DNA of 64,000 bases from Acorus gramineus (lineage: Eukaryota; Streptophyta; Magnoliopsida; Acorales; Acoraceae): the NCBI GenBank assembly GCA_030737835.1, contig CM060847.1, positions 5,732,484 through 5,796,483 on the forward strand, in the 5' to 3' direction. The notes beneath the pieces are model-generated. The model ran no database searches, was not told where the DNA came from, and saw only the letters and a program-made list of their open reading frames with translations. Made by a program: the position numbers and the translations under genes. Positions 44,501 through 57,000 of this stretch are shown here, in pieces. Numbering within the stretch: position 1 is the stretch's first letter; every line of letters begins with the position of its first letter.

Positions 44501-47500
44501 AAGCATTTCTTTTATTCTTTATCTAGTTTTCTTATTTTGTTTTGCATAAATTTGTGATTGTTCTCCCATTTTCTTTCAGTTCATCCAGAGACTTGGAACC
44601 CAATATGGTCTGTCTCAAGGTGAGGTTAAATATTACTTTGTAAAATAATTTGATGTAGTTTGTAAAAGATTTATTGAGAAAGAGTACTTCCATAAGCTTT
44701 AGGTATTTACATTTTTGGGGAAAAAGGATGTTCTTCATAAACTCTAGACTATACAGTGAGGGATATGAGAAGATTAATCAGTATATTTCTTTTAATTTAT
44801 GTCTTTGAAATGGAAATCAATATGAAGCTATAGAGCGATACAAATTGGGGGGTCAGAGGAAATGTGTACAGTGGTAAATTTAAGAAGTGTATTAATGTTC
44901 ATATTACTCTTCTATTCTTTTAATTATCAATTATTATTCATTTATAAACTCTCTGATCATTTTTATATTACACAATTAACTTAGTAATGTTGTTGTTGCA
45001 GCATACTAACGGGGCTTCTCTCATTCATGGTGAGTTGATTATTATATTATTTGGATGTCACTCTGTAACAATATGTTAGTATAGTTATGTGCATAATATG
45101 AAGTGAGGATTGACGTTAAATTTTTTCTATATTTTCTTGTTCTTCCTTTGTATAAAAATTGTAATTTTACATGTTGCAATGCATTGATTTGGGTTTAGAA
45201 GGTTGATTGACTAAAAACAAAGTTTGAATTTTAAGAATCTGTAAAGTACTTGCTAGATGCTTTATTTTGTAGCAATGTGTATTTGTGATTATGTTAATTG
45301 ATGCTCTGTTCATGGTGATCTTTTTGAGGCTGTAAGAGAAAGGGGTGTCCTCTTTTCTTTTTTAAATAAATTAAAAGTTCTTTTTTTTAAAGGATAGTGC
45401 CTACCAAATACTGTTAAATTTTTCAAAGAACGTTACTAAAAAACGTAAAAAGAAAAAAAAGCAGAGGGACGAAGGACGTAAGGATTCCCCTCTCCAACAC
45501 CCAGGTCTCTAAAAGAATTACCCCTAAATCTCACTTCACAGAGAATTGACTCTTCCTTTTAATGACCGATCTGTCAGCTTTAGGAGCACGACGACTCCAG
45601 CCCTTGGGAAGCAAACCACACTGGTCCTACTGTTTTCATTGTAACATTGTTCATGAGGATTAACTTCCCTTTATTTCATTATTTCTTTTTCCCCCCCCCG
45701 CTCTACTCTGAAGTAGCTTAACATAGACGGAAAAGTGGTAAAACCTCTTGGCTTATTGGGAGTTCCCTTATGACAAATAAAAAAGATTTTAAAACTTAAC
45801 TCGGCGTTTGTCCAGCTTATACCTCATGCAGAGTGTTGGTCATTTTGGCCGACATGGAATGTGAAAATTATTAAATGGGAGGCTTGTTATGTTGAGAGTA
45901 CTTGGGAGAATGTTACCTATAACCCAAGAGATTTGAAACAAATGTGCTGTTGGAGCAAGTGCTGTAAATCCGAATCAGGATTTTTTTTTTGTGGAACAAC
46001 ATTGCCTTTTCTTTTCTGCCTGTTTAGGGTAGCGTGTTAAGGGTTGGGTTCTGTATCAATGTTGAATCACGTGGTCTTGATAACTCCCTTTATCATTAAT
46101 GACACGATATAGTATTTTGGCTTATCTGGAATGTTTCCTCCTTGCATGGGAGCTTTCATCTGTCTGAATAAAATCACAGATGGTGAGTTCCCACCATTCA
46201 GAGAGCATGGAGTGTGATACTCGTGCTCTGTATTTTCTTTGGATGATAAAATAGAAATGACTGAACAGGGTGAATATATTAGATCTCTACTGCAGGGAAA
46301 AATAGTAAAGGTTGTAAGGAAATGATTGAAGAGGGAACAAAATTATTTAAAGGTGACTTACAATTTGTATTGCCAGGAATAGATGACTTCAAAAGTGGAA
46401 AATATCGAAGGAATTAAAGAGATGTATTATTGTTTGGAATGAAAGTAAAAGTTTTTGAAATTAGTGGTTTTTCTAACTTCTTGTTCATATATCAACATGA
46501 AGAGACCTACTCTGTATTATTCTTATCTGATAAAAAATCATTTTTATATATCCTTATGATTTGCTTCTACAGATTGATAAAGGTGATACCACCGGCAGCA
46601 TTACCACCACTGATGCTGAGAAGCGACAACTGGCACGGAAATCCCTTGCTTACAATTGTAAAGAGTAAGTTGTTTCTGAAATTTCCCATACAATTACATG
46701 AAAAAGTCATTGGCATCAAACACCCACTGAGATGCCACAACAACTTTTTTTGGCTCAGCTTGCCAGGCCTTTTTGCTAATATAAGGAGTATTTCATCGTG
46801 GTAAAAGCTATATTAATAATTGAGCACACCTATTTCCTCAAAAAATAAAATAAAATTTGAGCACACCTAGCCTGTGTAAAGTAGGCTATTTTAAAGCCTG
46901 ATTCTGAATGAATTAATTCCCATCGACGGGCTGAAAACCTAAAATATACTTTTGTGACTTGAAAGAAAATTAAATTATCTGTCAATACCTAATGATTGAG
47001 AAATGGCTGTGGCTATGACCCTGAGTCATTTTTTTTATAAAAAAACTCACCTATACATATCGCTTAAGGGTTGTCCCCCCTTAAAGTTTCTTAGCATCAA
47101 CATCTTAACAGCACATGATCAACTTAAGAATCTGGCTGTATTTCCCTGTGTTCTTCTAATAAATACAATGCTGCATACACTTTATATCACAGTTGCTTTT
47201 GAGAGAAAAGCTTGGCTCCTCATTACGTTCGGACAAACTGAGAAAATCAATAGTGGCCTTAAAAATGTTTAAATGCCTACAAAACACATAAACCAAACTT
47301 GCAATCTTTTCTATTTTCTATCATCAATGTGTAGGATAGACTTTTCTGCCCTCCCCCCTCTCTCTTCTTTGTTCTTTTATTTGGGTTCTGTCTGGATCAT
47401 CTTGTCAGAAAAGTCTATAAAATTGGTGAGGAATCTCTTTTCCCTCTTTGCTTATAATTGTATCCACAACTTATAATTTCCAGGATTAAAGTGGGGTGCA

Positions 47501-48236
47501 GGTTCCTATTCTGACATCAGGATGATGATGATGATTTGGGTTTCCTACATAATGGTATATGACGTGGGTATGGTTATTGGTATGCTGTGCATGATACCAT
47601 AATCTGTGGTACCACCACAATATTTTGTAGCACTGTATGACATGGTGGATGAAGATGATGGTAGGGGAGAATTCATTATGGGCCATGAATGGGGTTCATT
47701 TAGCATTTGGAAATTCCCCAATGTTTGGTACCGCGTGGACTGGGATGCTCACCAGAAATATGTTTCTTGGTATCCATTCCCAGATATCTGCCAAATAAAC
47801 TAGGTTTAGTTTCTTCTGACTAGGGAACTTTAAACTTGTTAATGTTAAAGCCTTTTAATAAATTTAGTAAAAGGTTTTATGGTGATCAAAACTGACTAAC
47901 AATAACGATCCTCTTTGTTTGTCTGGTTTTCTTATAACATTTTTTTTTTTTGGGTCTATTGGCAGCAAAACATTCATGAAAATGTTCCCAGAGTATCTGG
48001 AGAAATATGAACAGCAGCAGAATGAGGAGAAGTCTGTGTTTGGGCCGACAGTAAAGAAGGAGCATCCCTGCCTTCCTCAAACAAACTTTGAACACTCCGT
48101 TCCACAATTACAAGACAGAGTGAATGCAAATGATGTCGCAATTAAGAGGCGTTCAAAGGAGATGCCTTTTTGGCTCCTGTTTTTGCTGGTGTCTGGTTTT
48201 GGTCTTGTGATGGCCTTGCCGTTGCTCCAGTTATGA
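41564..48236 (+). CDS. UBC34: ER tail-anchored ubiquitin-conjugating enzyme E2 (UBC33/UBC34, UBE2J type), complete
   Basis: This E2 carries ubiquitin at the ER membrane for ER-associated degradation. Coding exons: 41564-41620, 42884-42938, 44070-44108, 44250-44313, 44437-44498, 44580-44619, 45002-45029, 46573-46664, 47966-48236. They sum to 708 nt, 235 residues, close to Arabidopsis UBC33 and UBC34. The UBC fold covers residues about 1-125. The active Cys is residue 87 in KKICLSMSDFHPETWNP. The usual HPN is replaced by TPNGRF, as in all UBE2J-type enzymes. A charged linker then leads to a single C-terminal membrane anchor (FWLLFLLVSGFGLVMALPLL, about 214-233). UBC33 and UBC34 cannot be told apart by eye, so the symbol is provisional. 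Intron 1 carries a Harbinger-like element (41757-42361). Confidence 0.93.
41757..42361. mobile_element. Harbinger-like non-autonomous element in UBC intron 1
   Basis: The left end is GGGTGCGTTTGGTTG. The right end, reverse complemented, is GGGTGTGTTTGGTTCC. A TTA trinucleotide flanks both ends (41754-41756 and 42362-42364), the TWA duplication typical of PIF/Harbinger. It is 605 bp with no transposase. Confidence 0.7.
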
Positions 48237-48892
48237 TGAATTCAATGATTTATGAATCCATTTGAGCAGGAGATTATATGATGCATTTTATGGGTTATTT
48301 AGATGTATTAAGTGTGATAAGAGTTTTGTATAGGGAGGGCCGGAAGTAAGGGTGTTGGATTGTCCTCCGTGTGGCAGGGCCTGTGATAAATCAATGTAAA
48401 AACATGTCTGTTGAACATCTTTTGGACCGAACGGTTGGCTTTGTCATCCAATTCGGATGATAAGATTCAGGTTCTGTTATGGTGCTTTTGTACTTCGTTC
48501 TTTTCTTCTCTCCTTTGTTTGTGCTCCCAATAATGAACATATGATGTTTATGTAAGAATATATGATACATAGAGGTCCATAATGTACATACATTATAGGA
48601 CCATTAGATTTATTAAAGTACGCTAAATAATTTATTAGATCTAACTGTTCACTATTATTTATCAGATTTTATTTATATTTTTTTTAATGATCAACAAAAT
48701 AGAATGATTATTTTCGTTTAATAATAACTTTTGGGTCTCTATCTATGTTTTCGACTACAAGATTCTTTGGTTTAAAAAGAAAAAATAGTGGTTTGAAAAG
48801 TTAAATGTTGCAGATGTGTTTGGATTCGAATTTGAGAATTTTTAATTTTTCAAACGCAGAATCTATCCAAGTGCAGATCCAAACAAGTTTTA
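48237..48892. other. UBC 3' flank and partial repeat copy
   Basis: The UBC 3' UTR runs to roughly 48540. The stretch 48750-48888 (GTGGTTTGAAAAG, CAAACGCAGAATCTAT) is a partial copy of the interior and end of the adjacent element at 48893-49197. Confidence 0.5.
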
Positions 48893-49197
48893 GGGTGCGT
48901 TTGGATGTGAGGTTGAAACACTGAGATTCTTAAAATCTTATGTTTTAAACTCAGCTTTTGAAAAACTATGTTTTATTAGATTTTCAATCACAAGATTTTT
49001 TTGACTTAAAAAGTAAGATTGTGGTTTGAAAAGCTAAACGCTGAAAATGTGTTTGGATATGGATGGGTAAAAGTTAAAGCCAAAACCTTTAAAATCGATA
49101 CAAAACAAACTATTCTACCATGCGCACCTTGAAAGACAGTGAGAATTTTTAGCTTTTCAAATGCAGAATCTATTTAAATTCATGTCCAAACAGACCC
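48893..49197. mobile_element. Harbinger-like MITE
   Basis: The ends are GGGTGCGTTTGGATG and, reverse complemented from the right, GGGTCTGTTTGGACA. TTA flanks both sides (48890-48892 and 49198-49200). It is 305 bp. The ends resemble those of the element in UBC intron 1. Confidence 0.7.
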
Positions 49198-49200
49198 TTA

Positions 49201-50085
49201 GTCACTTATTATAATGATTCATCCGGTAGATATAATTGATTTTGTAAATATTTATCACATCTTTGAGAGAGGATGCAGAGCTGTTGAGATGAGGATCACA
49301 TATCTTAGATAATATAATATCAAAATAACATTAACTAATTCATGACATGAGGATCTCATGTTTCCAAATAAGATGTGGTTATGTACGGTGTTGATTTACA
49401 TACTACATATATATAAATTTAAAGGGTCTTTTTTTGCATGTATACCTTTCAAAAATATGTTATTTATTTTTATGCCATTAAAAATATTATATTTATTTTA
49501 GTACCAATGAAAAGTTTAGAAATTATGTATATTTACTTAAATATTTCTATTAAAACAGTTAAAGTCAAAGAGAAATACCAAAATATCATTTATTTCTTTT
49601 TTCATATTTTTCTCATAAAGTACCATATTTATTTTTGTACCATTAATTAATTATATTTTTTACTTTTAAACCATTAAGGTCCATCCTATTTTAGTATTTC
49701 AATTAAAACCATTAAAGTCAAAGAGAAAGACCAAAATACACTTTATTTCTTTTTTCATATTTTTATCATGAAGCACAATATTTATTTTTGTACCATCAAA
49801 TAATTATATTTACTTATAAATCAATCTGACACACACACACACATCTTAAAATCAAAAGATATCCTGGTGGTGTTCTTTTTGAATTTTAATTAAATAAAAA
49901 TAATCAAATAATGACAATTGTAAATATTCTATTTTTGTCATATATACCCATTAGTTAGAGATTAACTTTAGTTAAGTTCAATTTTGATTATAACAAGTGA
50001 TAGAATGTCCAACATTCACATTAATAAATATTTTAATGGCATATAATTAAATATGTTATTTACAATAGTATAAAAATAAATATCA
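49201..50085. other. AT-rich intergenic stretch with internal near-repeats
   Basis: Short diverged repeats at about 49555-49650 and 49700-49800 share TTTCTTTTTTCATATTTTT, AGTCAAAGAGAAA and ACCATTAA/ACCATCAA motifs. No gene was recognised. Confidence 0.5.
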
Positions 50086-50265
50086 TTTTTTTTTTTTTGT
50101 AATAAGACCTATAGGAGCACTACAACATAACCAGGCGTAAGCTCATAGTTAACAAGAAACACTCCCCATCAAGGGTTTGGATCGGGATTGAACCTAGGTT
50201 GTCCTACACGGACAGGTGCAACTTATTACTTATCCACCTCACGAGCGAGGGGAAGTGCATGGTAT
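50086..50265 (-). mobile_element. tRNA-derived SINE
   Basis: On the minus strand a pol III B-box, GGTTCAATCCC, lies at 50184-50194. An A-box-like TCGTGAGGTGG lies at 50234-50244, at the expected spacing. The unit ends in a poly-A tail (plus-strand T-run, 50086-50098). The body of about 165 bp fits a plant SINE. Target duplications are ambiguous because the site is T-rich. Confidence 0.65.
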
Positions 50266-51185
50266 TATTTTTTAAACCCACAAATTTAAACTATATTTTT
50301 CACTACAAGATATTATTTTTTTAATGCAAAATCTGTTCAAAATTAAAACATTGCCATAACGAAATATTTTAAATCGTTTTAAATAAAGATTAAAAATGTT
50401 AATGGAAATTTTGTTCTCTCCAAAATGTTTAATAAAACATCTGTAGATCTTCAATAAAGACTCAAATAAAGACATGATGGCCTTATAATTTGCTCTTGCC
50501 TTTGCTTTTGTTTTTGCGCGTCCACGTGTTGTCTAGTATCCAAAGATATAAGAGTTAGGTGATACTTTCAATTTCAAGCATTGGTCCTGATAGATAAGCT
50601 CTCTATCCCTGGTGGGCCATATATAATATATGAATTAGAAGCTATTAGTCACACTACAGGATAAGCACAAGAGGTTACGTGACTGAAATGGAAGTCTACA
50701 TATAATAAATTTGCCCACTAAAAGATTTATTTTTTTGTGACGTTGATAGAGATGGAGAAAGAAAAGAGTCATAGAAAATCATCAAAGCATATGTTCCGTT
50801 ATATGTATCGATATAAATTTTTTACATTTTTTATAAATATAACAATACAATTTATTGAAATACATATTTTATTTTTACAAAAATATATGCAATGATACAT
50901 ACTATTTATAAAAAATTCAAAACACATTTAAACTGAAGTTGAGGTTAAAAAAATTACTATACTTAACATTATATATATAAAAAAAAAGTTCTTACATGTG
51001 AGATTGAAAAACTGCTTTCACTTAATATTAATTTTTTAAAATGTTAACTATGTAAAAACTCACTTTTTATCAGTTTTTTAAAATCTAATAATATTTTTTA
51101 CACATAAAAATTGAAAATTATGTTTTATAAAAGCCACGATGAAATGTTTATTGAGTTCCCATCAAACTTGTTTCCCAAGGAGTCA
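50266..51185. other. AT-rich intergenic stretch
   Basis: No gene, RNA or complete element was recognised. Confidence 0.4.
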
Positions 51186-51189
51186 ATCA

Positions 51190-52495
51190 TCGCCCGACCT
51201 AAACGGGCTCGGATCACCTGTTTCTACTAGGAACAGGAAACAACAAGTGCGCCGGCTCCAAACTGCATCAAAAGTATATGTAACAATTACATTAAAATCA
51301 TTCTATGAAAACAAATCACAATATTAGTCCCTACAAATTTAATCGAACAAGCCGGGAGATATATGTAACAATTGCATTAAAATCATTCTATAAAAACAAA
51401 TCACAAATCAATCCCTACAAATTTAACCAAACAAATCGTTGGGTTAATGTGAAAAAAAGACTGAATAAAAAACAAAGTTAATCACTCTATTCAATGTAAT
51501 GAAACATATATACATATTTTTTATAAAAGATATCATTAAATTTACTGAGCTGAATACTTTAACTTTTTTAAAAAGTTAATACCTTATTAGATGAAATATA
51601 TAATTTTAAAAAATTAAAAATATGAGCGGACTGTGTTTGGGACTATAAAAAATTATTGAGTATAACATTTTGTTTTTATTATTAGGAATGCACATTCACC
51701 CACCAACCATATCATTTTATTGAATAAATAATAGTTTTGTTTTTAAAAATTGAATAAAAATCTATATGAGCTTTAAATAACATCCACACAACTATGATTA
51801 CAAATTAAATTAAACCATTAAAAGCCACCATCACATTTACTTAATAATATTCAAGTCAATTGCATTCTTAAACTTACATGTATCTTACAAATAATTTTAA
51901 AATTTTTCTTACAAATAAGTATGAGAAAAGAACAATAAAAAACAATCTGAAGTCCCAAAAGATGAAATAATCTCTTCTATGAAATTCTTTTCCGCCGTTT
52001 CGTTGAATTTTTTTTTCCTCCTCTCACGTCAAAAGGAAGTGTCTTTTCCCCTTTCATTATCTAATTATTAGGCTTTCCTTTTATTTGATTTGGAGGGACT
52101 AATTTGTGAATTTTAATAATTTAATTATTTTAATGCAATTGTTAAATTTCCATTTTGATGTGGTTTGGAAAGCTTGGTTAGGCTCGGGACCTGGATCGAA
52201 CTTCATTTTGTGTTCAAATTCGACTCGTTGTGTTATAAAAAACTTAGTTGAAACTTAACTAAACTCTTTTATAAGATCAGAACATTAAATTAATACAAAG
52301 CTATGCTTGTCTAAGCTCATGAACTTGGCTAATTTAAGTTAAAATTTTGTTTTCGATTCTTAAAAACTTTAAAATAAAGAAGAACAATAGGGTTTGGAGC
52401 CGTGTCTTTTTTTTTTTTTGTTTATATTATATTCGCTGTTTCCTGTTCCCCGTAGAAACAGGTGATCCGAAGCCGATCTAAACCCGGGAGGGCTA
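51190..52495. mobile_element. Long inverted-repeat element upstream of LKR/SDH
   Basis: The left arm (51190-51444) holds GGATCACCTGTTTCTAC, GGAACAGGAAACA, CGGCTCCAAAC, then TAACAATTACATTAAAAT and TTAGTCCCTACAAAT. The right arm (52060-52495), reverse complemented, holds the same blocks in the same order (TAACAATTGCATTAAAAT, TTAGTCCCTCCAAAT) with about 180 bp of extra sequence. No reading frame and no clear target duplication were seen. It is probably a non-autonomous foldback or MULE-type element; the class is not settled. Confidence 0.65.
51275..51444. repeat. 85-bp tandem duplication in the left arm of the inverted repeat
   Basis: Two adjacent copies share TATATGTAACAATT, CATTAAAATCATTCTAT and TCCCTACAAATTTAA. 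Confidence 0.8.
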
Positions 52496-52587
52496 AAAGA
52501 AAAAAAAGATCCGTTGGGGGGGGGTGCATGTGTTTTCGCACCGTGAAGTCAAGACGGACAGTTGTCCCTCGCTTGCGCGCGCGTCGC

Positions 52588-52635
52588 TATATAAACATGC
52601 GCTTCGTGTCTCCGTCTCTCTCTCTCTCTCTCTCT
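52588..52635 (+). promoter_or_regulatory. LKR/SDH core promoter and CT-rich leader start
   Basis: TATATAAA at 52588-52595 is followed about 25 bp later by a CT repeat (52616-52635), the usual plant layout of TATA box, start site and CT-rich 5' UTR. The ATG is at 54008, so the leader must be spliced. No plausible competing ORF explains the region. Confidence 0.6.
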
Positions 52636-54007
52636 CGCTTTCTATAGTTAACAAAAGGGAGACGATCTCACGTCAGATTCCTGTGATTCCGTCTGCTAAA
52701 AAATTAAAATGTGAGAGCTTTGGATAATAGAAGAAGAACCCCATTACGATTCTTTGCTTCTTCCGATCGATTAATGATGATCTATTGATTATGTTGTATT
52801 TTGATATGATTTTCGGTTGTTTCTTTTTGGTTTTTGTGTTTGCGGGTCCAATGCTCGGGAGAATCAGAAAGGATTGGTTTTCTTTTTTTTTTTATTTCGT
52901 TTCGTTTATGATCAGAGCTGTATTTGACAAGTGTTTGTTTTTATATTTGTGTGTTTTTTGGCCGTTTAGAAACTCGAGTTTCGTTATTGCTAAATGTTTG
53001 TGGTTTGCATAAGATGATTCTATCATCTATCTATTGATATATTGATTTATTCGGAGTATTTTCTGTGATTAATGTACATGCGAATGTTACGTGCCATGTA
53101 GAAACTATAGTATTTTTGTATTTATTTTTATGAGGCTTATTTATTATTAAAAAATTTATGGTGGATTTGGTTATGGATACTGTGTAAACATTTGGGTCGT
53201 TTGATGGTGATCTTCGCAAAATTAAGTCTTGAATGGGCATTTGATTCCTCTGTTTTGAAAATATAATCCAAACCTCATGGAAGGTGTATCTGAAAAGATT
53301 TAAAATAAGTAGTTTTATTTGATCAGTAAAACCTAGTTTATTCATCATCATTTTTATAAAGATGTCAATTTTTCAAGCTCAGTCGAAATATATTCGAAAT
53401 ACGTTCAGTACATATGTTATAGATAATTTGGGGAATAGATTTTGTCTTGCTTGATTGCATTGTTGTACTGTTCATAAATGTTCATAAGTTTTATTGTTCT
53501 TTCATATGTGAATCTAAAATCCTAGTCTCTGACAACTTTGCCTTGAGAAGAGGAGTCTGTCAGATTCTTGCTGAGCCTCACATAAAAGATTTTTTTTTTT
53601 TTTCATGTTTTCGCATGATGTGCTTGATTGAGGTTTTTAGTGATACTAGAACGGGAACCTCTACATATATATTCTGTTTTCCCCCTGATCAAGTTTGGTT
53701 TACTTCTTTAATAAAATCACCCGGTAGCGCGTCTGTGTATAAGGACAGACATTGTTATTAAGCTAGGACATAGTTATTAAGCTAGGAAGTATAAAAAAAA
53801 TCATAACTTGTTTTGTGGAAACACTGTCACAAGCTAATAAGAGGATTAAATCTCCTTCATTGTTGTTGTTTTGATGTGCTCCTTCCACATTTGTATTGAT
53901 CATCTTGTTTTCTCTATCTGTCAGATTTTATTGCACATTAACGCTTTGGAGTTTGTATTTTCACTCTTATATTCATTAAGAGCGAATTGTCAAGGCATCC
54001 GGACATC
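52636..54007 (+). other. LKR/SDH 5' UTR with intron
   Basis: Probably a 5' UTR exon near 52620-52750 joined to the coding exon by an intron of about 1.2 kb. The acceptor may be CTGTCAG near 53925 or ATTAAG near 53980. No coding match was seen. Confidence 0.45.
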
Positions 54008-57000
54008 ATGTTGGGCAATGGGGTTGTTGGAATCCTTTCCGAGTCTTCGACCTGGGAAAGGAGAGCACCATTGAACCCATCTCATTGTGCTCGGCTTTTG
54101 CGTAGCGGAAAGGGAGATAGTGGGGTTGAGCGGATAATTGTCCAACCAAGCACAAGGCGTATATATCATGATGCTCAATATGAAGATGTTGGCTGTGAAA
54201 TATCGGAAGATATATCAGAATGTGGACTTCTTTTGGGAGTTAAACAACCAAAGGTTAGATGATCTGTGCTAATGTATATATATGTCCTTAGTGTAAGCGT
54301 GTGTCTTCCTAGCGTATAGGCTTAAATTTGATTTTTGCATGTGCTTGCAGTTGGATGTGATTCTCCCTGATAGAGCCTATGCATTTTTTTCTCATACCCA
54401 TAAAGCACAGAGAGAAAACATGCTTTTGTTAGATAAGGTAACTCCTAGAGGACTCAACACTCTACTTTTAAGGTTCGTGCCATTGCGTATCATAGTTTCG
54501 ATGATCTCATTATCTTTTCTATGACCCAATTCTCTTCCTAACATTTAGGTACTTGCTGAAAGAGTATCCTTGTATGACTATGAACTTATTGTTGGAGATG
54601 ATGGGAAAAGAATGCTCGCATTTGGAAAATTTGCTGGTAGAGCTGGAATTGTAGACTTCCTTTGTGGTCTTGGAAAGAGTATGTCTCAAATTCTTCGCCA
54701 CAATGCTCTCTGACTTAGTCTTCATGGCATTGAACCTGTGTGTCTTATTGATCTCAATGTACACCAGTATGTAATTGAATTTTTTTTTAATGATCTAAAT
54801 GAGTTGCTTGAACTACATAATGTTTTACAATTCTAATCTCTTTTGATCCGAGTCTTTGAATTATCTTATCTTTTACTTCCGCTTAAGCTGTTATAAAATT
54901 AAATTCTTTGTTCGATACTATCATATATGGCTTACTGACCAGGATGGATGTTATTGAGAATCTTTGTATCTTTGTATCAGTTTGTATTAAAGTAAAAAGA
55001 GTAGTTGGTGGTAAAGTGTGTCCTTGAGGATGTTTAAGTCCTGTGATTATCATTGACAAAGATAATCAGTGCATATTTTTGTTTCTCTTGATTTCAGGAT
55101 ATCTAAATCTTGGATTTTCAACACCTTTTCTCTCACTTGGTCCATCTTATACGTATTCTTCATTGGCTGCTGCGAAGGCCGCAGTGATTGCTGTTGGTGA
55201 AGAGATAGCTACATTTGGATTACCATCTGGAATATCTCCGATAGCCTTTGTGTTTACTGGTTCTGGAAATGGTAACAAGGATCCATTGGAAATTTCTGCA
55301 TTTAGGTGTATTTACATGCTACGACATTTTATGTACAATGCATCAGATTATTTTATAAGTTTATTTATGATGATTGATGTAGCTTACATATAAGCTGAAT
55401 AGATAATAGTTAATATGAAAATTAGACTCCTGGATGGCAACATGATACATGCTCTATTTTGTTACTTAAATCAAATAAAATTCACCCCAGTTTCTTTTCA
55501 AGTTATGATCGCAATCTCTTCCATCTCTCCTAAGATTATTTGGTTAGCCTTCGAACTGGATTTGTTCTTGTATTAGCATGGTAGAAATTTAGTATGCACA
55601 TTAAAATATTTTGAACATTAGTCCATTCTGTTCAGTTTTTTTTTTTTTTTTTGTTAAATCTCCAAATTGCTTTTTGCCATCCATAGTTAGGCTCTACCCA
55701 CTACCTTTTGGTTTTGTTGTAATTTTGAAAATCCAGCTATTTATGTTCTCATTTTTGTAAATTTCTCATAGTCTCCCAGGGCGCACAAGAGATATTCAAG
55801 CTCCTGCCTCATGCATTTGTGGAGCCTCACAATCTTCCTAGCCTCTTTAAGGTAGTGATTTTTTTACCTTAGTTGTAGTTTTGCATTACAGTATATTGCT
55901 TGCAAATCTTTATCATTGTCATTGTTCTGTTTCCCTTCTTTTTCAAGTCAAGAAGCAATTCTACATTATTCAAATTTATGCATTAATTTTGCTTGGTAAT
56001 ATGAATTTCCTTTATTGGTTGTTGTGGAATGTAACTTGAAGTGACCTTCTTTGTCAGATCAACAGTTAAGCCAAATGTTCCTTCTGGGCCTCTGGTGTTT
56101 TATTGAAAACAAATTTATGTCAGTTCTTTCTTTGTAGGATGGGGTTGTCTCTCAACCTTCTCGAACATCAAGGAGAGTGTTCCAAGTGTATGGATGTATT
56201 GTCACCTGTAAAGACATGGTTGAACCCAAGGACCCTCAAAAGGAATTTGATCAAGTATGTTTCCTGCCCTTCTCCTCTCCAAATCTTTTTTTGATTTTCT
56301 CTTCTAAATAATTCATTTCAACGAATGAGGAAGTCTTGAATCTAAAAATCATGCCACATTGTTGATTCTGCACTGTTGCATATGAGTTATCATCTCTGTG
56401 ACACTCCCAAATTACCAACCAAAAAATATAGGGCGTTAATTGGGTCACCAAACAAAAATAAGGATCTGAGGTTATCGAAAACACAAAGTCTAATCGGCAA
56501 AGACGAGATATAATAAATGAGTCTTAAGAACATCATTAAGATAAAAATCTTTGAGCCATAGACGACTTACAGTGACAGAATTCTCACTGTTGATATTCAC
56601 AGTTCCATTCTTATTTTTTGTTCAAAGTTCATTTTTGCAAGTTGGTGTGACTTATTGTATCCAGGTCTCCAGCCTTTTTTTACAATCAATTAATTTATTA
56701 TGTAACATTAATTTTATTCTTGCTTCCTATTTCAAAAAGATATTTTTATAGTGTATATGACCTGAAAATGGCATGATATGGAAGATGTATTTTGTATATG
56801 ATAATTATATATTCTTTTTGGGCAAAGATTTAAGTTTTTTATCACCCCTTGTGAATTTTTCAGGACCATTTTCTATATTAGTAGCACATTATCAATCTTG
56901 ATATTGGTGATTTTTTGAACATTCTACATATAGGTTACTACTTATTCCAAAAAAAAAAAAAAAAAGGTTACTACAATCAGTCGCTAGTTTGCATCACCTA

